Shown in pieces: positions 9,342 to 18,152 of a stretch of 64,000 nt of DNA; the stretch's first letter is position 1; every line of letters starts with the position of its first letter. The notes under the pieces were generated by a model, which did no database searches, was not told the DNA's origin, and was given only the letters and a program-made list of their open reading frames with translations. The stretch spans positions 1-64,000 of the forward strand of contig JAJZQG010000008.1 of NCBI GenBank assembly GCA_021847645.1, in the 5' to 3' direction. Both the position numbers and the translations under genes were made by a program. The stretch is from Myxococcales bacterium (GTDB lineage Bacteria > Myxococcota_A > Polyangia > Polyangiales > Polyangiaceae).

Positions 9342-11036
9342 GTGAAGCGAATCCTGCACCCTTGGCTTGCCCTTCTCGCTCTCGCTCTCGCGATCGCTCT
9401 GGTTGTCGGGCGAGTCTCGGCCCAGCCCTCTGCCGCCTCGCCCCCCGGCGCCGCCCTCGACGTTGCCAAGAAGCACATGGAGCGAGGCCAAGAGCTGTAC
9501 GCCCAGAAGAAGTACGCGGAAGCCGCCGACGCGTTCGCTGCTGCCTATGCGGCCGAGCCCTACGCGGCCTTCCTCTACAACGAGGCGGTCTGCCACCAAA
9601 AGCTCGGTCACCTCGACCTGGCCTTGGAGTTCTTCCGAAAGTACCTCGACGCTGACCCCAACGCGCCCGACGCAGTACCGACGCGCGCGCGCATCGCCAG
9701 AATCGAAGCAGCCCTCGCCGCCGCCCCTCCCGCTTCTGCGGCTGCCGACGCTGCCGCTCCGCCGCCTGGAGATGCCGGCGCCGACCTCGCCCCGGATGCC
9801 GCTGCACCTTCGCCCGCTTCTCAGCCCTCCGTCGTCGATGAGCCCGCCGACATGAAGTCGCTCGTCATCATCGAAAGCGAGCCCCCCGGCGCACCCGTCT
9901 CGGTCTACCTCCGAGAATCGCCCACCGCTTCCCCGTTCGTTTCGGGCGAGACCAACCCCGGCTGGTCCCGCGTGGTCTCCGGTTCCACCCCGCTCAACAC
10001 CACGCTCGACGTCGGCCACTACCACATCGTTATCGAAGCCTTCGCCGACTTCCATCGCAGCGAGACCGACATGGATGTGGCCGCCGGTCACGTCCACCAG
10101 TTCAAGGCCAACCTCCGCCAGGGCGAGTTCCTCGCGTTCTTGCGCGTCACCTCGCCCCAGAGCGGTGCTCGCATCTACCTCGACGACCCTCCGCCGCACA
10201 AGCGCCCCCCGTGGGGAACCACGCCGCACGAAGGTCTGGTCGGCCTCGGCGAGCATCGCGTTTGGGTGGCTCGCGCCGGCTTCCAGACCGCCTCCCGTAC
10301 CTTCCGCCTGTCTCACGGCGAGCAGCGCGAGCTGATCGTCGAGCTCGCACGCGCCTCTCACGGCATCCTGCGCCTCAGCGGCAACGCTCCGACCATCGAC
10401 ATCGAGGTCGATGGCCATCCCGCGGGATCGTTCCACACCGGTGCCCCACTCGACGTCGACCTGCCCGCTGGCACGCATGAGCTCGTTGGTCGCGCTGACG
10501 GCCGCAAGACCGTGACCGGAACCGTACAGGTGCCGCGCGGCAGAGTCCTTCCCGTCGACCTCGTCATGACGCCCAAGACCCCGCGAGGCGGCGCGTGGAC
10601 TCAGGCCGCCCTGTCCGCAGTGTTCCTGGGGGGCGGCGCTTTCCTCGGCCTTCGCTCCAACTCCATCTACGACGACCTGCGAGCTGATCGTCGCGCGGGT
10701 TCCCTCACCGGCGACGACGACAGGTACACGACCGGCAAGATCTACGCGATCGGAGCCGACGCCTGCTTCGGCATCGGCGCGCTGTTCGCTGCCTTCTCGA
10801 CCTACAGCTTCATCAAGGACCCAACCCCGCCCTCCGAAATGCGCCCCGGGAACGCGTACGACTTCCCCGAACCAGATGGCTCTCCGGCCCCTCCTCGGTC
10901 CGACGCCTCTCCCGCACCGCCGCATCTCGATCGTCCCGCCGCAGTGCGCGATGACACCCCCGCTCGCGAGCGTCTCGAGCTGATGCCTCTCGCCCAGCCT
11001 TCCGCCGGCGGCTTCGCCATCCAGTGGAGGTTCTGA
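9342..11036 (+). CDS. TPR and PEGA-domain secreted protein
   Basis: The 564-residue product starts at GTG 9342, seven bases after an excellent GGAGGAGGG (9326-9334). It has a signal peptide ending VSAQ, a TPR pair (about residues 40-120: GQELYAQKKYAEAADAF, then VCHQKLGHLDLALEFFRKYL), an Ala/Pro-rich linker, and three beta modules of the PEGA type (about 175-275, 275-350 and 350-425) with VTSPQSGARIYLDD and IDIEVDGHPAG. Two hydrophobic segments and a Pro-rich tail follow, and the protein ends in Phe. PEGA modules are wall- or surface-binding beta domains in myxobacteria and relatives. The stop overlaps the start of the next gene by one base, so the two are an operon. Confidence 0.75.
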   Translation: MKRILHPWLALLALALAIALVVGRVSAQPSAASPPGAALDVAKKHMERGQELYAQKKYAEAADAFAAAYAAEPYAAFLYNEAVCHQKLGHLDLALEFFRKYLDADPNAPDAVPTRARIARIEAALAAAPPASAAADAAAPPPGDAGADLAPDAAAPSPASQPSVVDEPADMKSLVIIESEPPGAPVSVYLRESPTASPFVSGETNPGWSRVVSGSTPLNTTLDVGHYHIVIEAFADFHRSETDMDVAAGHVHQFKANLRQGEFLAFLRVTSPQSGARIYLDDPPPHKRPPWGTTPHEGLVGLGEHRVWVARAGFQTASRTFRLSHGEQRELIVELARASHGILRLSGNAPTIDIEVDGHPAGSFHTGAPLDVDLPAGTHELVGRADGRKTVTGTVQVPRGRVLPVDLVMTPKTPRGGAWTQAALSAVFLGGGAFLGLRSNSIYDDLRADRRAGSLTGDDDRYTTGKIYAIGADACFGIGALFAAFSTYSFIKDPTPPSEMRPGNAYDFPEPDGSPAPPRSDASPAPPHLDRPAAVRDDTPARERLELMPLAQPSAGGFAIQWRF

Positions 11037-12430
11037 TGCCCACCCGCTCATCGACCATCGCGGTGCTGTGCCTCTGCGCGTCGCTCCCCGCGTGCTCCTG
11101 GTCGCGCTTCGATGACATCCGCAACGAAAGCCCGGTCGTCCGTATCACCAACCCCGGCGCCATCCCGGGCTTCGGCGCGCGGCTCGCGTCCGCCCGCCTC
11201 GACGCCGGCTCCGTGCTGCTGGTCGGCGGCCAGCCCAACAGCGCCTCGTCCCTCGCCCAATACTCGATAGCTGACGACCGTCCTGCCTCCTCACCTGTCG
11301 ACGTGGGCTTCTGCGGACAGGCCTGCGTCTCGGGCGCAAGCCTCACCCCGTTGCTCTCGGCTGCTCCCTCCGGCAGCACCCCGCCTTGCTTCCTATTCGG
11401 TGCCGGCGATCGCGCCGGCGCTCGCGGTCTGCTCGGACGCTGCCAGGATCGCGTCGACTTCGTCTATCCCGTTCCGGGCGCCGATCCCGCCCACCCGCAA
11501 GACGTGTCGCCCGCCGAGCTCGTCGACCAGGCGCTGGCCGGCGACCTCTCCCAGCCACTGATCCAACAAGCCGCTTCCGCCGACCAGCAGCCCTTGGTTG
11601 CTGCCGTCAGCAGCGTGTCGCGCCGCGCATGGTTCTATCCGCCCGCATCCTCCGCCTTCCAGCTGTTGCCGTCGCCCGACGCGGTCGCCACCGATCAGGG
11701 CGAGGACTTCGGCGCCGCGGTGGCCGTTCTGGCCTTGGCCGGAGGGGACCACCTGGTGGCCGTCTCCGCCCCGCGAATCGACGATCCCAGCCGCAACGGT
11801 CACGTCTGGTTCTATCGGATCGAGCGTGCGACCAACCAGGTGTCTTCGTGGGGGTGCCTGCCCGGCGATCGTTCTGGCTTCGGCCTGTACCTGTCTGCCG
11901 GCCAGCTCGTGGGCGACGCGAGCGACGAGTTGTTGGTCACGAGCATCGACAGCATCCAGATCTATGACGGAAGCGTGCTCGCCGCGCAGCCGCTGTCGGA
12001 CCAGTGCGATGCACCGCTCGCGTCTGCCGATCCGCACGTCGCCTCCCTGAGCTGCGTCGACAGTGCGGCTGTCGTCGGCTGCAACCGCAGCCCCTTGTCG
12101 TTCGGCCGCTCCACGGCGATCGGGGATCTCGACGGTGACGGTGTCAACGAGTTGGTGGTGGGGATGCCCGAGCTGGACGTTGACGGAGTCCACGGCGCCG
12201 GAGCCGTGCTGGTGTACCATGTGGATGCCGACCCGACCCGCTCCTCCATCGTCGAGACCGATCGCCTCGCATCGCCCTCGAATGGCGATGCCCTCGGATC
12301 CGCGGTCGCCACGGTCCGCGTGGGCGATCGCGACGTGGTGGCCGCGGGTGCCCCTGGCGCGGCTACCGTCTTCCTGTTTTATTGTTCCTCGCTAGGCGGT
12401 GCGGGGCGAAACTCGTTCCGCTGTCCATGA
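11036..12430 (+). CDS. Lipoprotein with FG-GAP-like beta-propeller repeats
   Basis: The 464-residue protein starts at ATG 11036, overlapping the upstream stop by one base, with GGAGG five bases before it. Lipobox SLPAC marks it as a lipoprotein. The body is built of about seven beta-propeller blades, clearest in [18 protein letters not shown], which carries the calcium-binding DxDGDG loop of FG-GAP repeats. Other blades are visible in [13 protein letters not shown] and [13 protein letters not shown]. Such propellers usually bind proteins or surfaces outside the cell. With the upstream TPR-PEGA gene it forms a two-gene surface-protein operon. No catalytic site is seen. Confidence 0.75.
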   Translation: MPTRSSTIAVLCLCASLPACSWSRFDDIRNESPVVRITNPGAIPGFGARLASARLDAGSVLLVGGQPNSASSLAQYSIADDRPASSPVDVGFCGQACVSGASLTPLLSAAPSGSTPPCFLFGAGDRAGARGLLGRCQDRVDFVYPVPGADPAHPQDVSPAELVDQALAGDLSQPLIQQAASADQQPLVAAVSSVSRRAWFYPPASSAFQLLPSPDAVATDQGEDFGAAVAVLALAGGDHLVAVSAPRIDDPSRNGHVWFYRIERATNQVSSWGCLPGDRSGFGLYLSAGQLVGDASDELLVTSIDSIQIYDGSVLAAQPLSDQCDAPLASADPHVASLSCVDSAAVVGCNRSPLSFGRSTAIGDLDGDGVNELVVGMPELDVDGVHGAGAVLVYHVDADPTRSSIVETDRLASPSNGDALGSAVATVRVGDRDVVAAGAPGAATVFLFYCSSLGGAGRNSFRCP

Positions 12431-12458
12431 CCCAGGGCGATCCGAAGGCAGGCGACCC

Positions 12459-13885
<1,427 letters not shown>

Positions 13886-13889
<4 letters not shown>

Positions 13890-15073
13890 ACCAGTCCAGC
13901 CGCTTCCTCCTTCTGCTGCTCGCCGCCGCCCCGCTCGGTTGCCGCCGCTCCTCCCACGCCACTCCCGGTCCTCCAGACGTCGTCGTGGTGGCCCTTCCCG
14001 AGCCGGAGCCGCCGCCCCAGCCCCGCAAGAACATGGTGTGGATCCCTGCCGGAACCTTCTTCGCCGGCACCCCCAAGCAGCTGTTGCCTCGCGCCGCCGA
14101 TGAAGAGATGCCTGGCGTGCAGGTCGTGCTCGAAGGCTTCTACATCGACCAGTATCCGTGGCCCAACGAGCCCGGCGCCATCCAAACCACCAACGTCACC
14201 CGCGACGAGGCCCGCACCCGTTGCGAACAGGTCGGCAAGCGCCTCTGCACCGAGCTGGAATGGGAACGAGCCTGCAAGGGCCCCAAGAGCACCGTCTACG
14301 AGTACGGCGACGCATACCGCAAGGACGACTGCGGCGTCACAGCCTCCGTCGCGTTGACCCCCACCGGCACACGTGTCCCTTGTCGTAGCGCCTTCGACGT
14401 GTTCGACATGCACGGCGGTGCCTTCGAATGGACCTCCAGCCCCTGGGCACGTGGCACATCCGATCCGGACCTCGTCGCGGTTCGCGGTGGCTCGGGCGAC
14501 CCCGGTGACGTCTTCGCTCGGTGCGCCAACGCCTTCGCCCGCCGCGCCTCGGCACGCCTCGCCAACGTCGGCTTCCGGTGCTGCGCAGGAGAGCGCAACG
14601 ACGCCGAGGTTTCTCTCGAAGTCGTTCGCGCCCCCGAGCCTCTCGCGGTCGTGCCCCGCACGCCCGAGCTCGCAGCGCAGATCGAAGCCGCGCTCCCCGC
14701 CGACCTGGCTGCCATGGCCCCCGCCTCCGGCAACGGCGCCTGGCAGGTCGACAAGATCTGGACCTGGTCTCCCATCGGCAACGAGACGCTCACCGTCAGC
14801 AGCGGCTGCGCTCATCCCTCCGTTCACGCCTTGTGCGGGATCGTCGTCTCTCGGTTGGGTGCCTCCGGAGCCGAGCCACTCGCGTTCGTGCCCAGCGGTT
14901 GGTGGATCCCCAGCGTGCAGATCGATCAGGACCCGCGCATCCTGTGGGTCTACGGCGGCGACGGTCAGGGCAAGTACCGCGTGCGCGTCGCGTACCTGTG
15001 GGGACGCATCGGCATGGCCGCCCCCGAGCGTGGCGCCATCAGCATGCCACGACACAAGAAGCACAAGCGCTGA
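13886..15073 (+). CDS. Formylglycine-generating-enzyme-like (SUMF1-fold) lipoprotein
   Basis: The 395-residue product has a signal peptide with lipobox APLGC and then a sulfatase-modifying-factor (FGE) fold at about residues 45-235. Hallmarks are [66 protein letters not shown] and NVGFRCC. In myxobacteria most proteins with this fold are not sulfatase activators but surface or signalling modules; the catalytic cysteine pair of true FGE cannot be confirmed by eye. The 150-residue C-terminal part is beta-rich and unrecognised. The four-base overlap with the NtrC-type gene indicates translational coupling, suggesting it is a sensor or effector of that pathway. Confidence 0.8.
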
Positions 15074-15105
15074 GCGAGCGGCCAGCGTTGCACCCGATCG
15101 CCGCC

Positions 15106-15630
15106 TCAGCGCTTCGTCTTGGTCGCGCCGGGCTTGCTCGCCTTCGACGGTTTGGGCGGCGGCGCGTCGGCCTCGCGGCCCGTGCGATGCCGCTCGATCT
15201 CGGCGAGCACCGACGTCACGTGGCCCGGCACCTTCACTCCGATCCACTCCTTGATCACCTCGCCGTCGGGGCCGATCAGGAACGTGCTGCGCTTCACCCC
15301 CTCGACGACCTTGCCGTACATGTTCTTGGTGCCGAACGCGCCGTACCTGCGCGTCACCGCAAGGTCCGTGTCACTCAGGAGCGTGAAGCCCAGCTGGTGC
15401 TTCGCATCGAACTTCCCGTGCGACGTCACCGTGTCCTTGCTCACGCCCACGACGACCGCGCCCAGCTCGCGCAACGCCCCTGCTGCGTCCCGGAAGTCGC
15501 ACGCTTCCGTGGTGCACCCCGACGTGAAGTCCTTCGGGTAGAAGTACAGCACCACGTACTTGCCGGCGAACTCCGGAAGGGTTCGCACGTTGCCGTTCTG
15601 GTCGGGCAGGGACAGCGGCTTGGCCTTCAT
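15106..15630 (-). CDS. bcp: Thioredoxin-dependent peroxiredoxin, PrxQ/Bcp type
   Basis: The 174-residue enzyme reduces hydrogen and organic peroxides in the cytoplasm. The peroxidatic cysteine is in FTSGCTTEAC, with the resolving cysteine five residues later as typical for PrxQ. YFYPKDFTSGCT, GVSKDTVTSH and LLSDTD are standard. The N-terminus lacks the usual eight or so residues (GxxAPxF) before LPDQNG; an in-frame TAG upstream excludes a longer start. A 25-residue Pro/Lys-rich tail is added. It lies 24 bases downstream of the kinase gene on the same strand, so it is probably the last gene of the zinc-ribbon/kinase/prxQ operon. Confidence 0.93.
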   Translation of the reverse strand: MKAKPLSLPDQNGNVRTLPEFAGKYVVLYFYPKDFTSGCTTEACDFRDAAGALRELGAVVVGVSKDTVTSHGKFDAKHQLGFTLLSDTDLAVTRRYGAFGTKNMYGKVVEGVKRSTFLIGPDGEVIKEWIGVKVPGHVTSVLAEIERHRTGREADAPPPKPSKASKPGATKTKR

Positions 15631-15654
15631 CGCGTTGGCTCCGTTCGATAGACG

Positions 15655-16980
15655 CTAGCGCAGCGCCAGCATGATGCCCACCACGCCCACCACCACCACG
15701 AGCAACGCCACCACGCCAGCGGCGATCAGCCCAATCGGTGGGCCCTTCGGAATGATCTTGGCCTCGAGCCCATCGACGCTCGCCCGCGGTGCAAACGCGC
15801 CGTCTGCCCGAGCGGGAGGCTCCGGTTGGCGAACCGTCCGATCCTCGGCACGAGTCGCACCCTGCGGCGTCGGTGCTGCGAATGGATCGGACTCCGCCAG
15901 CGCCCTCGACGGCTTCGGGGGCCCGAGCAGCGACGGCAGCTTCGCGTGGACTTGCTCGCCCAGCGTCTGCTGCTGCGTGTACGCCCAGTCCCGGTGCGAG
16001 CCTTCCAGTCCGTACGCTTGACCAACCTTGTCGGCCAACGCACCGACCGATCCGATCCGTCGGCCCGGGTCCTTCTCGAACGCCTCGTCCAGCACACGGT
16101 CCAGCCCCGCCGGGATCGGGAACGTCGCGTTCGCCGCTGCCGCCACGTCCGACGCCAGCTTGGGCGTTTGCGTGAGGATCGCGAGCAGAATCGACGGCCC
16201 GTTGTTGCCCTGGAACGGCACCTGGCCGGTCAACGCCTCGTAGGTGATCGCGGCAAGGGCCCACACGTCCGCTCGAGCGTCGAGCGACTCGAGCCCCTGG
16301 GCCTGCTCCGGAGACATGTAGAAGGGCGAGCCGATCGTCGTGCCCATCACCGTGAGCTTCTTGGCCCCTTCCGACTTGTCTTTCACCGAGCCGAAGTCCA
16401 ACAGCTTGATCAGGTCGCCTTCGTGCTTGCCGCACAAGAAGATGTTGTCGGGCTTCAGATCCCGGTGAATCAGCTGCCTGCGATGCGCCTCGTCCAGCCC
16501 GATCGCCAGCTGCGCCAACATCCTCACCACCCGCTCCGGCGCGATCGTCTTCTCGCGCTTGAGCACCGCACGCAGTTCCTCGCCCTCGAGGTAGTCCATC
16601 ACCAGCATGTAGCCGCCGTCGGGCAGCTTGGCGAAATCGAACACCTCCACGATGTGCTCGTGCGGCAGCAGTTTCGAGATCTCGAACTCCCGCTTGAACC
16701 GCTCGAGCGCCACCTTGTCGCGCGCCACCTCGGTGTGCAGGATCTTCAGCGCGACCCGCCGGTTCTCCACCAGATCGAGCGACTCGTACACACGCCCCAT
16801 CCCGCCGTCGGCCACCACACGGCGCACCTGGTAGCGCGACGAGAGTACCGTGCCGATTCGGCTGTCCTCCGCGCTCGGCTCCGGAGGAACGTCCGTGGCG
16901 CCTCGCAGCTCCACACCGTCAATTGGGCAGAACCCAGCGTCGTCCTCGTACAACCGGCGGCATGTCGGGCAGCTCTTCAC
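15655..16980 (-). CDS. Membrane-anchored Ser/Thr protein kinase with N-terminal zinc ribbon
   Basis: The 441-residue protein starts at GTG 16978-16980 with GGAGG upstream. Residues 4-18 hold a short zinc-ribbon (CPTC, then FCPIDG). The kinase domain (about 50-320) has a glycine-rich loop GGMGRVYE, lysine 79 in VALK, catalytic HRDLKPDN (172-179), DFGS (195-198), GSPFYMSPEQ and DVWALAAITYE, so it should be active. A Pro/Ala-rich linker leads to one C-terminal membrane helix (about 415-440), placing the kinase in the cytoplasm. Eukaryote-like kinases of this layout are numerous in myxobacteria. It starts 17 bases after the upstream zinc-ribbon gene, as part of one operon. The substrate is unknown. 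Confidence 0.93.
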   Translation of the reverse strand: MKSCPTCRRLYEDDAGFCPIDGVELRGATDVPPEPSAEDSRIGTVLSSRYQVRRVVADGGMGRVYESLDLVENRRVALKILHTEVARDKVALERFKREFEISKLLPHEHIVEVFDFAKLPDGGYMLVMDYLEGEELRAVLKREKTIAPERVVRMLAQLAIGLDEAHRRQLIHRDLKPDNIFLCGKHEGDLIKLLDFGSVKDKSEGAKKLTVMGTTIGSPFYMSPEQAQGLESLDARADVWALAAITYEALTGQVPFQGNNGPSILLAILTQTPKLASDVAAAANATFPIPAGLDRVLDEAFEKDPGRRIGSVGALADKVGQAYGLEGSHRDWAYTQQQTLGEQVHAKLPSLLGPPKPSRALAESDPFAAPTPQGATRAEDRTVRQPEPPARADGAFAPRASVDGLEAKIIPKGPPIGLIAAGVVALLVVVVGVVGIMLALR

Positions 16981-16997
16981 GGAGCGCCTCCAGTGCT

Positions 16998-17726
16998 TCA
17001 GGCCTCTTCAGGCTTGGGCGGTGGCTTGTAGTACAGAATCCGCTGGCAGCTCGGGCACAGCTCGAGCGCTTCGTTGCGCAGGATCTTCTGGAACAACTGC
17101 GGAGGCACCTGCATGTGGCAAGCCAGACACGTCCCGTCGTGCGTCAGCGCGATCGCCGTGCCCCTGCGCTGCTTGATGATCTCGTACCGGCTCAACACGT
17201 TGCGAGGCAACGTCTTGGTCAGCTGCTTGCGCGCTTCCAGCTTCGAGGTGCGTTGCGCGTCGATCTCGTCGATCTTCACCGTGGTCTCGCCCTCGCTCGA
17301 GCTGAGCTTGCCCAGCAGCTCGTTGCGAGCGGCCTCCGCGTCTTCCTTGCTCTTGGCAGCCTGCGCCTCGAGCACCTGCAGCTTGCCCACCTCTTCCTCG
17401 CGGTCCTTCTGAATCCGACGCAGCTCCTCGAGCTCGCGCGTCGCCGCGTTCTGCTCGCGCTCGTTGCGCGATCGCGCGAGCTTCTCACGGCTCCGTTCCA
17501 CCTGCGTCGCCAGCTGACGCACTTCCTGGCTCAGCTCGCCCCTTGCTTTCGCCATCTCCGCGATGCTCGCGGAGTCCGCCGCGATCGACGACTCCAGCCG
17601 CTCGAGCTCCTTCTTCAGATCGGCGAGCGACGTGCGCTCCTGCGCTAGCGATTCTTCGATGAGACGAATCTCCTGGTCGAGCGCCGACAGCTCCTCCAGG
17701 CAAGCAATGTGTTCTCGGATGCTCAC
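16998..17726 (-). CDS. Long coiled-coil protein with C-terminal C4 zinc ribbon (COG1579-like)
   Basis: The roughly 242-residue protein consists of a long charged coiled coil (about residues 5-185) followed by a zinc ribbon with two CxxC pairs (CLAC and CPSC, about 25 residues apart) near the C-terminus. This layout matches the widespread COG1579 zinc-ribbon family, whose members are implicated in nucleic-acid-related or membrane processes without a settled role. GTG 17724-17726 was chosen because the protein then begins like its relatives and an AGGAG lies upstream; a TTG at 17757-17759 would add 11 residues. First gene of the operon with the kinase and prxQ. Confidence 0.8.
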   Translation of the reverse strand: MSIREHIACLEELSALDQEIRLIEESLAQERTSLADLKKELERLESSIAADSASIAEMAKARGELSQEVRQLATQVERSREKLARSRNEREQNAATRELEELRRIQKDREEEVGKLQVLEAQAAKSKEDAEAARNELLGKLSSSEGETTVKIDEIDAQRTSKLEARKQLTKTLPRNVLSRYEIIKQRRGTAIALTHDGTCLACHMQVPPQLFQKILRNEALELCPSCQRILYYKPPPKPEEA

Positions 17727-17770
17727 TTTGGATTGGTGCTCCTGTGCGAGATGGACCAATGTGCTGACCG

Positions 17771-17844
17771 TGGGCCCACCTGGGTTCGAACCAGGAACGG
17801 CCCGGTTATGAGCCGGGGGCTCTGACCGATTGAGCTATGGGCCC
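17771..17844 (-). tRNA. tRNA with CAU anticodon, elongator type (Ile2 or Met)
   Basis: A full 74-base cloverleaf can be drawn: acceptor stem GGGCCCA/TGGGCCC, D-arm GCTC/GAGC, anticodon stem CCCGG/CCGGG with loop CTCATAA, T-arm CCTGG-TTCGAAC-CCAGG, discriminator A. CCA is not encoded. The paired first base (G1-C72) and the anticodon stem rule out initiator tRNA. A CAU anticodon is shared by elongator tRNA-Met and by tRNA-Ile2, whose C34 is changed to lysidine by TilS. The GGGCCC acceptor end looks more like Ile2, but this is a lean, not a proof. Confidence 0.92.
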
Positions 17845-18152
17845 GGTACGGCGATTGCCACCCCGTCACTCGCACGCCTGGGTTCGCGCGACACGCATCG
17901 ACGAGGCCGGAAAAAGCCGTGGTGCAAACCACGAACTGGACCGTAGTCGAACCCACGGTGCAGGGGAAGGGGGCGTTCCACTTCCTCGCGCGTTCTGTCC
18001 GCCCCGCCACCTGCCCACATCCTGCGCGTCCGAGCAGCGCCCCATCCCGCGCCCCTGCCCCGTCCCGCTCCCCGCCACACTTGCGCGACCCTTCGGTGCC
18101 CGCTGCCCTTGTGCTACCACGCATGGTCCCATCCACCCTCAGCAGGAAGTCC
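17845..18152. other. Leader region between tRNA gene and uvrA
   Basis: This 308-base gap separates the minus-strand tRNA from plus-strand uvrA. It holds a compact hairpin with a T-run on the minus strand (17911-17933, listed separately). The rest is GC-rich without a clear promoter or a LexA-type site. The open frame that runs through it into uvrA is not needed, since UvrA proteins start at the later ATG. Confidence 0.5.
17911..17933 (-). terminator. Possible minus-strand terminator hairpin upstream of the tRNA
   Basis: On the minus strand CGTGGT-TTGC-ACCACG forms a 6-bp stem with a four-base loop, followed two bases later by TTTTT. It has the form of a small intrinsic terminator, but no minus-strand gene lies upstream of it, so what it would end is unclear. 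Confidence 0.35.

Noticed and set aside
17919-18152. N-terminal extension of UvrA from an upstream start
   Set aside because: The extension is low-complexity Pro/Arg/Ser, absent from UvrA proteins, and includes the hairpin at 17911-17933.
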